Assembly: GCF_040183065.1 (NCBI RefSeq)
Contig: NC_091119.1
Span: forward strand, 206,729,298 to 206,793,297
Length of the DNA stretch: 64,000 nucleotides
Source of the DNA: Periplaneta americana
Lineage: Eukaryota; Arthropoda; Insecta; Blattodea; Blattidae
Direction of reading: 5' to 3'
In this document: positions 23,748 through 37,300 of the stretch, one piece after another
Position numbering within the stretch: position 1 is the first letter of the stretch
Layout of the letters: each line of letters starts with the position of its first letter
Notes under the pieces: generated by a model
Database searches by the model: none
Seen by the model: only the letters and a program-made list of their open reading frames with translations
Told to the model about the DNA's origin: nothing
Program-made: the position numbers and the translations under genes

Positions 23748-26700
23748 TCGGGTTGGGGACAACTCGCCACAGAAAAGTAGCCACAGAAGCAACTCGCCAC
23801 TTAATTGAATTCGTATCAAAGACAATTCGCCACATAATTGAAATTCGTATCAATGACAATTCGCCATATAATTGAAATACGTATCAAAGACAATTCGCCA
23901 CATAATTGAAATTCGTATCAAAGACAATTCGCCACATAATTGAAATTCACATCAGAGACAATTCGCCACATAATTGAAATTCACATCGGAGACAATTCGC
24001 CACATTATTGAAATTCACATCAGAGACAATTCGGCACATAATTGAAATTCACATCAGAGACAATTCGGCACATAATTGAAATTCGTATCAAAGACAATTC
24101 GCCACATAATTGAAATTCGTATCAAAGACAATTCGCCACATAATTGAAATTCTCATCAGAGACAATTCGCCACATTATTGAAATTCACATCAGAGACAAT
24201 TCGGCACATAATTGAAATTCGTATCAAAGACAATTCGCCACATAATTGAAATTCCCATCAGAGACAATTCGCCACATAATTGAAATTCGTATCAAAGACA
24301 ATTCGCCACATAATTGAAATTCACATCAGAGACAATTCGCCACATTATTGAAATTCACATCAGAGATAATTCGGCACATAATTGAAATTCGTATCAAAGA
24401 CAATTCGCCACATAATTGAAATTCACATCAGAGACAATTCGCCACATAATTGAAATTCGTATCAAAGACAATTCGCCACATAATTGAAATTCGTATCAAA
24501 GACAATTCGCCACATAATTGAAATTCACATCAGAGACAATTCGCCACATAATTGAAATTCGTATCAAAGACAATTCGCCACATAATTTAAATTCACATCA
24601 GAGACAATTCGCCACATAATTGAAATTCGTATCAGAGACAATTCGCCACATAATTGAAATTCGTATCAAAGACAATTCGCCACATAATTGAAATTCACAT
24701 CAGAGACAATTCGCCACATAATTGAAATTCGTATCAAAGACAATTCGCCACATAATTGCAATTCACATCAGAGACAATTCGCCACATAATTGAAATTCGT
24801 ATCAAAGACAATTCGCCACATAATTGAAATTCACATCAGAGACAATTCGCCACATAATTCAAATTCGTATCAAAGACAATTCGCCACATAATTGAAATTC
24901 ACATCAGAGACAATTCGCCACATAATTGAAATTCGTATCAGAGACAATTCGCCACATAATTGAAATTCGTATCAAAGACAATTCGCCACATAATTGAAAT
25001 TCGTATCAAAGACAATTCGCCACATAATTGAAATTCGTATCAAACACAACTCGCCACATAATTGAAATTCGTATCAAAGACAATTCGCCACATAATTGAA
25101 ATTCACATCAGAGAAAATTCGCCACATAATTGAAATTCGTATCAAAGACAATTCGCCACATAATTGAAATTCGTATCAAAGACAATTCGCCACATAATTG
25201 AAATTCACATCAGAGACAATTCGCCACATAATTGAAATTCGTATCAAAGACAATTCGCCACATAATTGAAATTCACATCAGAGACAATTCGCCACATAAT
25301 TGAAATTCGTATCAGAGACAATTCGCCACATAATTGAAATTCGTATCAAAGACAATTCGCCACATAATTGAAATTCGTATCACAGACAATTCGCCACATA
25401 ATTGAAATTCACATCAGAGACAATTCGCCACATAATTGAAATTCGTATCAAAGACAATTCGCCACATAATTGCAATTCACATCAGAGACAATTCGCCACA
25501 TAATTGAAATTCACATCTGAGACAATTCGCCACATAATTGAAATTCGTATCAAAGACAATTCGCCACATAATTGAAATTCGTATCAAAGACAATTCGCCA
25601 CATAATTGAAATTCACATCATAGACAATTCGCCACATAATTGAAATTCGTATCAGAGACAATTCGCCACATAATTGAAATTCACATCAGAGACAATTCGC
25701 CACATTATTGAAATTCACATCAGAGACAATTCGCCACATAATTGAAATTCGTATCAAAGACAATTCGCCACATAATTGAAATTCTCATCAGAGACAATTC
25801 GCCACATAATTGAAATTCGTATCAAAGACAATTCGCCACATAATTGAAATTCCCATCAGAGACAATTCGCCACATAATTGAAATTCACATCAGAGACAAT
25901 TCGCTACATAATTGAAATTCGTATCAAATACAATTCGCCACATAATTGAAATTCGTATCAAAGACAATTCGCCACATAATTGAAATACGTATCAAAGACA
26001 ATTCGCCACATAATTGAAATTCGTATCAAAGACAATTCGCCACATAATTGAAATTCGTATCAAAGACAATTCGCCACATAATTGAAATACGTATCAAAGA
26101 CAATTCGCCACATAATTGAAATTCGTATCAAAGACAATTCGCCACATAATTGAAATTCACATCAGAGACAATTCGCCACATAATTGAAATTCGTATCAAA
26201 GACAATTCGCCACATAATTGAAATTCGTATCAAAGACAATTCGCCACATAATTGAAATTCGTATCAAAGACAATTCGCCACATAATTGAAATACGTATCA
26301 AAGACAATTCGCCACATAATTGAAATTCGTATCAAAGACAATTCGCCACATAATTGAAATTCGTATCAAAGACAATTCGCCACATAATTGAAATTCACAT
26401 CAGAGACAATTCTGCACATAATTGAAATTCGTATCAAAGACAATTCGCCACATAATTGAAATTTGTATCAAATATAATTAGCCACACATTAAAATTCGTG
26501 TGAAAGGTAATTGGCCATATACTAAAATTCGCTACAATTTGTAATATATGAAGGTAATACTCAAATTCCAACAATTAATAATATATTCCTATGGTGACAC
26601 AAGACAAACCCAGAAGCTGTAAACTAAATCGGAACTATGGCGGGAGAAATTGGCTTCACAAAATCGGAAAGAGGCTCTGAGAAATTAATATATCTTGGCT

Positions 26701-28182
26701 ACATGTACACATGACTTAGAGAAAATAAGAAAGGATTTGAAGCCAAGTTTCACGTACATAGCAATTCACATACTTAATGGAATTTACAATTATTAACCTC
26801 TGTATCCATTTGCACAATATATAGCTTCTGGAAGCCATGGATTTATCTTTGTACCTCAGTGTGACAAATTGTCTATTTGTGGGGAATTGTCTATCTGTGG
26901 CGAATTGTCCCTATGACCAATTTTCTGTGGCGAATTTTCCCAGTTACCAATTTTCTGTGGCCAAATGTCCGGAACCCCATCATGTCATATCATCATGGCT
27001 ATAGCGTAGACCAGCCTCCTACATTGCACCCTGGGCAAAGACTCTGTTGTTTCTTTCTTTATTTCTTTGTCTGTTTATAAAATCACTGAATTTATTTTTA
27101 TTTACAGCCTTGCTGCAAAATCAAGATGAACGTCTCCGTAGAAAATGACATTACAAGACAATGCCAACAAGATCTTGACGACAAATATGGATTGAAATTA
27201 CCTGTCTATAAAGGTAAAACACAACTAAATAATGCTGATATAAAGTGGGTTGAGTAGGGTAGGATGGGGCAGTGTGCGATTTGAGTTAGAAATGATCTGG
27301 AGTCAGTTCCGTAAGGCTGAAGTTATATAAAAGAAAATGAGTGAGATGAATGTGTAACACATTTCTGTGTTACAAATTTATTACGTTAGGATAATGGGAG
27401 AGGTAAGGACAGCTATGTATTGGGAAATCCTGTTCATAATATGTGAAGGACCCATTCCGCATCTGTAGTGAGGCATGAAAATCAACATAATCTAATGATA
27501 AGATTAATATTTTGAAATACATTTAGTTTTTGACCAAATTATTTTCACAACCCTCCTCATTCAGTACCTCTTAGGCAGTGCTATACTAGCAGGACATGCA
27601 AAAGATAAATAGCGCCTCTTTTCTTGAAAGAGCGAGAAATGGTAAACGTTGATCTAAAAGGAAAACGGTTATTGTGGTGTGTGAAACATTTGAAGCAAAT
27701 GCCTCAAATTAGACTGCTATAGATTTGGTCCTAATATTATTGTAGCCTTCCTAAAATTAATGTGTTGTGCCGAATAAGAGAACTTCTGGTTATTGAATTA
27801 ACTTAAGACAGTTGTTAACCTATATACTGCATTCTAACCTTGACATTAAATTTTACATTTTAAAGGTATTATTTTATCACATCACTGTATATTGGTGCAC
27901 TTTATTCATATTCCATATTTCTGATGTATTGAAATTTCAACTAATTATTTTCAGAAAACAATAAAATAAATCCAAACAATATCTAAACAACATTTTTTTT
28001 CAAAACGTCCATTATTTTTACATCGCTTCAAATGAACATTACTCCTTTAGAAATTACATTTTTCCATCTAGGAAAATGAGCACAAATGGGAATTATTTTG
28101 AGATATTTTACAACAATTTAATAATTAAGAGTTTGATATTAATCCATTCATTACTTACTGAATTGTTTACTAATATGCCCAT

Positions 28183-28217
<35 letters not shown>

Positions 28218-28285
28218 TTCATTTATTTATTTATTTACTTATTAGTTTATGTATTTATTTATTCGTTTATTTATTTATTTATTTT

Positions 28286-28332
<47 letters not shown>

Positions 28333-31300
28333 TTCATTTAGTTATTATTTACTTATTAGTTTATGTATTTATTTATTCGTTTATTTATTTATATATTTAT
28401 TTATTTATTTGTTTGTTCGTTCATTTATTTATTATTTACTTATTAGTTTATGTATGTATTTATTCGTTTATTTATTTATTTATTTATTTGTTTGTTTGTT
28501 CATTTATTTATTATTTACTTATTAGTTTATGTATTTATTTATTTATTGGTTTATTTACTTATTTATTTATTTGTTTATTTATTCATTTATTTATTATTTA
28601 CTTATTAGTTTATGTATTTATTTATTCGTTTATTTATTTATTTATTTGTTTGTTTGTTCATTTATTTATTATTTACTTATTAGTTTATGTATTTATTTAT
28701 TTATTGGTTTATTTATTTATTTATTTATTTGTTTATTTATTCATTTATTTATTATTTACTTATTAGTTTATGTATTTATTTATTCGTTTATTTATTTATT
28801 TATTTGTTTGTTTGTTCATTTATTTATTATTTACTTATTAGTTTATGTATTTATTTATTTATTGGTTTATTTATTTATTTATTTATTTGTTTATTTATTC
28901 ATTTATTTATTATTTACTTATTAGTTTATGTATTTATTTATTCGTTTATTTATTTATTTATTTATTTGTTTGTTTGTTCATTTATTTATTATTTACTTAT
29001 TAGTTTATGTATTTATTTATTTATTGGTTTATTTATTTATTTATTTGTTTATTTATTCATTTATTTATTATTTACTTATTAGTTTATGTATTTATTTATT
29101 CGTTTATTTATTTATTTATTTGTTTGTTTGTTCATTTATTTATTATTTACTTATTAGTTTATGTATTTATTTATTTATTGGTTTATTTATTTATTTATTT
29201 ATTTGTTTATTTATTCATTTATTTATTATTTACTTATTAGTTTATGTATTTATTTATTCGTTTATTTATTTATTTATTTGTTTGTTTGTTCATTTATTTA
29301 TTATTTACTTATTAGTTTATGTATTTATTTATTTATTGGTTTATTTATTTATTTATTTATTTGTTTATTTATTCATTTATTTATTATTTACTTATTAGTT
29401 TATGTATTTATTTATTCGTTTATTTATTTATTTATTTATTTGTTTGTTTGTTCATTTATTTATTATTTACTTATTAGTTTATGTATTTATTTATTTATTG
29501 GTTTATTTATTTATTTATTTGTTTATTTATTCATTTATTTATTATTTACTTATTAGTTTATGTATTTATTTATTCGTTTATTTATTTATTTATTTGTTTG
29601 TTTGTTCATTTATTTATTATTTACTTATTAGTTTATGTATTTATTTATTTATTGGTTTATTTATTTATTTATTTGTTTATTTATTCATTTATTTATTATT
29701 TACTTATTAGTTTATGTATTTATTTATTCGTTTATTTATTTATTTGTTTGTTTGTTCATTTATTTATTATTTACTTATTAGTTTATGTATTTATTTATTC
29801 ATTCATTACTTTATTTATTCGTTCGTTCATTCATTCGTTTGTCTAATCATTCATTCATTCATTCATTCATTTACTATTTCATTGCTCACACATTACACAA
29901 TGATTACAAATAAATCATGAAAATGAGAACATATAAGTACGAATAACTCACAGTTATTTGTTAAATTAGACACACACATTTTTTTTTCATTATAGTATAA
30001 TACTATTAACTCTTCATTTGCTTATTGTGTATTGTATTCATTTGCTTATTGTGTATTGTTTATATTGTGTATACTACTGCCACCGGATTCTTTCCCACTT
30101 GCAGTATACATACATACATACATACATACATACATACATACATACATACATACATACATACATGCAACATTATTTTCCTAATTTATACAACTCCCCACCA
30201 TCACATATTAAAAACAGTGAAGCGTTATAGTATATAAAACCATCCCCGATAACTTTATCTATTAAGGGTATGATACATTTATTAACACGTCCTGAAAATT
30301 TATAACCATAATTCAATTTATTTAAAAAAATTACCAATAGAATGAAGCATGTTATTTTCGGGGAGAATGAAATCAGTTTTAATTTATACCTTGCCATGCA
30401 GTACAGATAGATATTAGCCATTCTAGGTTATTTCCATAATCAAAATAGTCCTTTATTCCGGACAAAAAAAAATAAAAATCCTGCGACCATTAGGACCAAG
30501 TCTATGGTAATCTCATTTGAAACCATTTTTATTTCTCATGACCATATATCATAACATTCAATTTCCCTAAAACAGCCAAATAAGTACAAACAGAAATCTG
30601 CAAATAGCCTATTATAAATAGCGTCAAAAAATAATACATTCTAAGACTCAGGTTGTGACACAACATGTAGGAATACTAAATGTGCTTTGTTTCTAGCTTA
30701 CCATCCATCCAGCCATCAATCCAATCACCCATCCACCCACCCACCAATCCACCTATGTATCTATCCATTCATTCACAATGTTCTGCACAAGGGCAAATCT
30801 TTCACTGAAAACCCAGCATTTTCTAATATTTCCTTTTTCCGCCTTCCTCTCAGTCTCCACATGTGATCCATGTATCTTAATGTTGTCTATCATCTGATAT
30901 TTCCTTCTGCCCCGAAATTTTCTTCCGTTCACCATTCCTTCCAGTGCATCCTTCAGAAGGCAGTTTCTCTTTAGTCAGAGACCCATCCAATTTCTTTTTC
31001 TCTTTCTGATAGTTTCAGCATTGCTTACCGCTAAATATATGAAAATTCCTCCAAGTCTTAACTCTAGTAATGACAGCATTTGTAGTTTCCATGGTTTCAA
31101 AATTATTCCACTTTCGTTATTTCACGTCACTGCCTGCGAGTATCGTGTGGAGTTTAGTAGAGATCTGAGTAATGTGTTACTTGGCATATTTCAAAAGAGC
31201 CGCTAAGGTTTTGTTGTTTCATTTCCAGTATCCGACCGGACTGAGCAACAGGAGGAGAAGTACGACAATGCGTTCTACGAACAAGAGTCCGTGGTCTTCA

Positions 31301-34300
31301 GGAACAGATCGGCCGTAAGTAGGCTATCCTTACATAATTCCCCAAAGAAAAGATGGGTCGACCTTTGTTGGTGCAAAAGTCTATAAGGCACAACTTACAG
31401 TAAAAGTAATTACCCCAACCCAAAATTACATACCTAAATAGCAGGTAATAACAGGTACATCATTATTTATCCAGATAATTGTGAAACTAATCAAATTTAA
31501 GTCTAATCTATACTAATAATAAATCTGTAGCCAAAATTTTTCTGGTAATTTTCGATTTTCCAAAAATAATTGCTGTTAACATGTATAATTAACCATCCTG
31601 AAACCGAAAATCGCTTTTTTTATTTTTGTTTGTATGTATGTCTGTCTGTCTGTCAGGATGTTTGTTACATATTGTCACGCGATAATGGCTGAACCGACTT
31701 ATATGAAAATTGGAATATAAATTAAGTTCGTTGTAACTTAGATTTTAGGCTTATGGCATTCAAAATACTTTATTTAAAAGGGGGGTTATAAGGGGGTTGA
31801 ATTAAATAAATCGAAATATCTCCCTTATTATCAATTTTCATGAAAAGTGTTACATAGCAAACGTTTCTTTAAAAATAATTTCCAATAAGTTTTATTCTAT
31901 ACAAAATTTTAATATGACTGATATTTAATGAGATAAATGAGTTTTAAAATTACAATAACAACGCCATCTAAGGCGCTGTACTGAAATAAAAACAAATGAC
32001 TATGTCTATAAGGGGCCTTGGACAATAACAATCGAAAGCTATTAAACATAGCCTACAGAGAATTTTTCTGTGTTTGTGTGAAGTAATATCGGAAGCTAAT
32101 TAATTGTTTAATTATTATTTCACCATTGGAAAGTGTAGTTTCTCTAGATGGACATAATTCTACAATGTTATTACAGTAACTTCTGAAACATATAGCAAGT
32201 AATATAAAGTATACACATTAAAACTAAATGATATGTCAATCTTCATTAAACTATGGTTGCATGTAATAACAATTAAGAAATACGTTAAAGGAATTGTCAT
32301 TGCACCAAATGAGTGTCTCTGGACCAAAATGACCGCATTTTAATTATTTAAATACAATTTAAATTAAGTAACATATTAAACGATTCATCCTTCTATCAAA
32401 CACGAATGTTCCCTGGATCATACGTCCTATTTTAATTATGTAATTACTTTATATTTATTTCTAACAGGTGCAGCGGAGCGCACGGGTACGGCTTGTTATG
32501 TAATATAAACAAATCCATTTCACATTGAGAAATTGTAGGTTAGGCAAAATGGACCAAAGAACAAAACATCCAGAGTTCGCATCCGGCCTAGAAATAGGCT
32601 ATATTTTGTGTTCATTATGTTAGATTATTAATTTACAATCACTCATATTTTACTAAAATGAACAACAGTTAAATACAACAAATGAATGTATTTGAGTGTT
32701 GCATAAATAGTTTATGTCAAAGCTCATAATATCTCATGCATTAATGCTGAAGGCATCTATGTTATGAGAATATAGAAAATGTCTATATATTCATGTGTAG
32801 GCGGTATTCAAGATTGAACACGGTTTTGAAACCTCTGATGTTTCGCTAAAAATAAGATTCGTGCAAACACCATTTCATTCACAAGGTAATTGAATTCATT
32901 CATTCAAAGAGCGACTAATACGGGAGTCACTGATTTCTTTCGCAGTGAAAACAGACTACAGGGATCACAATGAGAACAATTAAGGCTTGAATCTTCTTTT
33001 GGTTTTGACAAAAAAATCCTCACCATCTGTGGTAAATTTCAATATCATACAATACATAAGAATACCTTTAACAGTCTTCACTTGTTAAATGTCGAAATAA
33101 GGTTGCTAAGACACCGCAATAAAACAATTGAAAACAATAATATTACAGTGACGAGAAATGTGTTTTTTGTCAATGAAATGGTGTTCATTTTAATGTAAAA
33201 CTTAATTAATCATAGTTTTAATGACTTTATAAATAGATCTACAATGTATTGCATCATTGATTTTATTTTCCTTATTTTTACAGTGCTACGCCCAATGCAT
33301 TCTACAGAAACATAACGCGGTAAGTGTTGAATACTTCTATATTGTCACATTGTGTCTGATGTACAAGATCGTGTTTGCGAATAGAGCATGGAAATAAGGT
33401 ACTTATATTAAAATCAGCAAGGATTATAATAAAATATTCTAATCTGCTACGTATGTAGGCCCACAAACAGTTCGGCTGATTTTATTAAGTAGTGCTGACG
33501 TTTTCCTTAACAGCAATAATTCTATCAGCGACGTATTCACGTATAAAACTTGTGACTGTGTCTAAGATTATTATTTTTCTCCCGTGTGTGGTGTGGGAGG
33601 GTATCGAAGTTTCAGGTTAAAGTGTAAACTATATTTATGACATAACAACAAAAGCTGAGGCTTCCATATTTAGTGTCAAAACGCAAGACCATATTAATTA
33701 TATTTAAAATTGAATTGATATCTGATCAATCAGCATCGTTTTAAATAAATAAACAAATAAAATAATAAATAAATACAGAAATATATGCGTAAATAAAAAT
33801 AAATAAATACATACATAAGTAAACAAATTAATAAAATAAATATAAATAAATAAACAAATACATAAAATACATAAGTAAACAAATAAGTACATAAATAAAT
33901 GCATAAATAAAAATAAATAAAAGAATAAATACATTAATAAATAAGTAGGTACCTATACATATTAATAAATAAATGAACCGATGAAAAGATAAATAAATAC
34001 ATTGGTTGGATAAAAAGTTATGGCAACACTGCTGTCACGTGACGATGGTGCGTTTGAGAGCTGCCAGCTGTGTGAATATGAACAAGGACTATTAGATGAG
34101 TTAATGCACCTAGCGGCGACAGTACTCTGTCAATCTACTGCAGTGTGTAAAACGTTGACTTTCATAGGGATAGTGCGAGCGCACTAAGACCATGCTTACA
34201 AAACTAGAGCAACGTTCCTGGATCAAAATTGAAGTGACACGAGGTCATAGTGCACAAGAATGTTTTCAGGGACTGCGTGAAGCATGTGCCGATGCAGCGT

Positions 34301-37300
34301 TGCCATATCGCACAGTGGCATGATGGGTTAAAGCGTTCCGGGAAGGCAGGGATGCCGTACAGAACGACCCCGCGTGGAGGACAACACAGTTCAACTCCTT
34401 GTTTCCCTGTTGGATGCTGATCGCCGATGGACTGCGCGTGAGTTAACAGCGGAAGTCTGAGTATGTCACAAAACTGTGCTCCACATTCCGCAAGACATTC
34501 TGGGTTACAGGGCGTTGGATACCCCATGAAATTTCGGAGGTTTAACAATGGCACAGCTATGTAGTCGCACAGACCTTGTTGGACCGGTAACAAAGGAAAG
34601 ATGATGACTTTCTTGGACGAATCATAGCTAAGGACGAAACCTGGGCTCGCTCATACGAACCAACCAAACTTGAAACGTCAATCAAATGAATGGAAGCATC
34701 CAGGTTCTTCTCGTCCGAAGAAAGTGCGCCCTACACAAAGTGCTGTGAAGATTATGTTCATTGTGGCGTATAACATTGATGGGGTAATTCCTCCAAGGCA
34801 GACAGCAAACGCGGACTACTACTGCAGGTTCCTGCAGCACCACCTTCGTCCAGCCCTCAGGAGAAAACGACGACACTTGGTGGTACAGAATCCCATCATT
34901 CTTCATGACAATGCAAGGAGTCACACCGCTGCTGCTGTCAAGGACCTCTTGCGCCGCTGGCAATGGGAGATTGATTATGATCTTTTCACCAAAGTGAAAG
35001 AACCACTGCGAGGGACCCGGTACAATACCAGAGATGAACTTATCCATGCTATAAGGCGGTCAATACGGAACATCAACAAAGATGGACGCGCTGATGGTGT
35101 ACGACGCCTTCCAAACATTTGACAAAAGGTAATAAATAAGGGGGGCAACTATATAGAAGGTACATAAATGTTGTACCCCTGTGAATAAAGCCATGTCAGA
35201 AATATCGAACTGTTGCCATTACTTTTTATCCAGCCCTAGTACATAGGTAAATAAATAAACAAATAAAAGTATACTAAATAAATAAAATAATAAATACGAT
35301 TAAATGGCCTAAACAAACGAAGAAATAAATAAAAGATAAATAAATGACTAAATAAATAAAGGTCTACATTTAGAATAAAATTCCAATGACTAAGTTCATG
35401 CTTCTCTTAAAAGCTCGCATATTTTATTTTATCAAAATCTGATGGACATGCTGTAATTCAGCTCTCTTCAGTGTCTTTGTTCGGTAGTTAGAGCAAACTT
35501 GAGCCTCTGAACTCTGGGAGGGTAATGGTGGTCGCGTTACTTTTCTCATATAAAACTACAGACTTACATTACATCTTGCGTTAGACCGGGTTCAATACTC
35601 AGTAATGACAACAGTTTTATTTTCCCTGGCAGTGAGATATTGAACATGTTCTCTAATTCATAGGCGTTTGTTATTTGTCACTAGTTAGCACAATGCTAAC
35701 CACACAGCCGCAGAGTCATGACGCCTCGTATATGTGATTCGTCGCTGCATTTTACAGGCGGACGCTGATGGAAATGTTATTCCCGAGAAGGCTGTGGAAT
35801 TTCTCAAGTCAATCATTCCCTTAACCAATGCCGACTACTGGGGAGCTGTGAACGACATCTGTGTGCCAGGTAAACAACGCGCTTGTTTCAAATAGGGGTA
35901 GGCGTACTGCCCGCTACTCTGGAGAAGGAATGGTGAACGGAAGAAACGTTTGGGGGAGAGAAGATGAAGGTCTGTCCTTGGACAAAAAACTATGAATGAA
36001 TGAATGGTATAAATAATACGCTACTTAGAATGGTGTTCTTGTGCAGCCTTACAATAATGAAAGAGACGTTGTAAGCTTCTGTGATATTTGGAAAGTACTC
36101 GTGGGTGGGTGGTTGGATGGTTGGATTGATGGGTGGATGGATAGATGGCTGGATGGATAGATGGATGGATGGATGGGTGGGTGGATGGATGGATGGATGG
36201 ATGGATGGATGGATGGGTGGATGGATGAATGGGTGGATGGATGGATGGGTGGGTGGGTGGATGGATGAATGGGTGGGTGAGTGGATGGATGGATGGGTGG
36301 GTGGATGGATGGGTGGATGGATGGATGGGTGGATGGGTGGGTGGGTGGATGGGTGGATGGATGGATGGGTGGATGGGTGGATGGGTGGGTGGATGGGTGG
36401 GTGGATGGATGGGTGGATGCTGGATGGATTGATGGATGGGTGGATGGATGGATGGGTGGGTGGGTGGGTGGATGGATGGATGGGTGGGTGGATGGGTGGA
36501 TGCCTGGATGGATGGATGGGTGGGTGCCTGGATGGATGGATGGGTGGATGGGTGGGTGCCTGGATGGATGGATGGATGGGTGGGTGGATGGGTGGGTGCC
36601 TGGATGGATGGATGGGTGGGTGGGTGGATGGATGGGTGGGTGGATGGGTGGATGGGTGAATGGGTGGATGGATGGATGGATGGGTGGATGGATGGGTGGA
36701 TGGATGGGTGGGTGGGTGCCTGGATGGATGGATGATGGATGGATGGGTGGATGATGGATGGATGGGTGGGTGGGTGGATGGATGGCTGGGTGGATGGATG
36801 GATGGGTGGATGGATGGGTGGGTGGGTGAATGGATGGATGGATGGGTGGGTGCCTGGATGGATGGATGGATGGATGGATGGGTGGGTGGGTGGATGAGTG
36901 GGTGGATGGATGGATGGGTGGATGGATGGATGGATGGGTGGGTGGATGTATGAATGGATGGATGGATGGATGGATGGATGGATGGGTGGGTGGGTGGGTG
37001 GATGGATGGATGGATGGATGGATGGGTGGGTGGGTGGGTGGGTGGGTAGATGGATGGATGGGTGGGTGGGTGGGTGGATGGTTGGATGGATGGATGGATG
37101 GATGGTGGTGGTGGTAAGCTAGAAGCAAAGCAGATTTAGTATTCTTACATGTTGTGTCACAACCTGAGTCTTAGAATGTACTATTTTTTGACGCTATTTA
37201 TAATTTTTGCAGATTTATGTTTGTACTTATTTGGCTGTTTTAGGGAAATTGGCTGTTATGATATATGGACATGAGAAAAAAAATTGTCTGAAATCAGAGT

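Noticed and set aside
23790-26505. CRISPR-like array
   Set aside because: Units are directly contiguous 34-mers with no unique spacers, in eukaryotic intron DNA.
28076-29920. Series of overlapping + frames rich in YLFIYLF that look like membrane proteins
   Set aside because: Pure TTTA composition; the frames repeat with the 158/474 bp array period.
34204-34593. 129-codon minus-strand frame
   Set aside because: Antisense to the broken mariner transposase.
36049-37128. 359-codon minus-strand open frame of [10 protein letters not shown] repeats
   Set aside because: It is the translation of a tetranucleotide array; frames on both strands are open for the same reason, and there is no start context or splice support.
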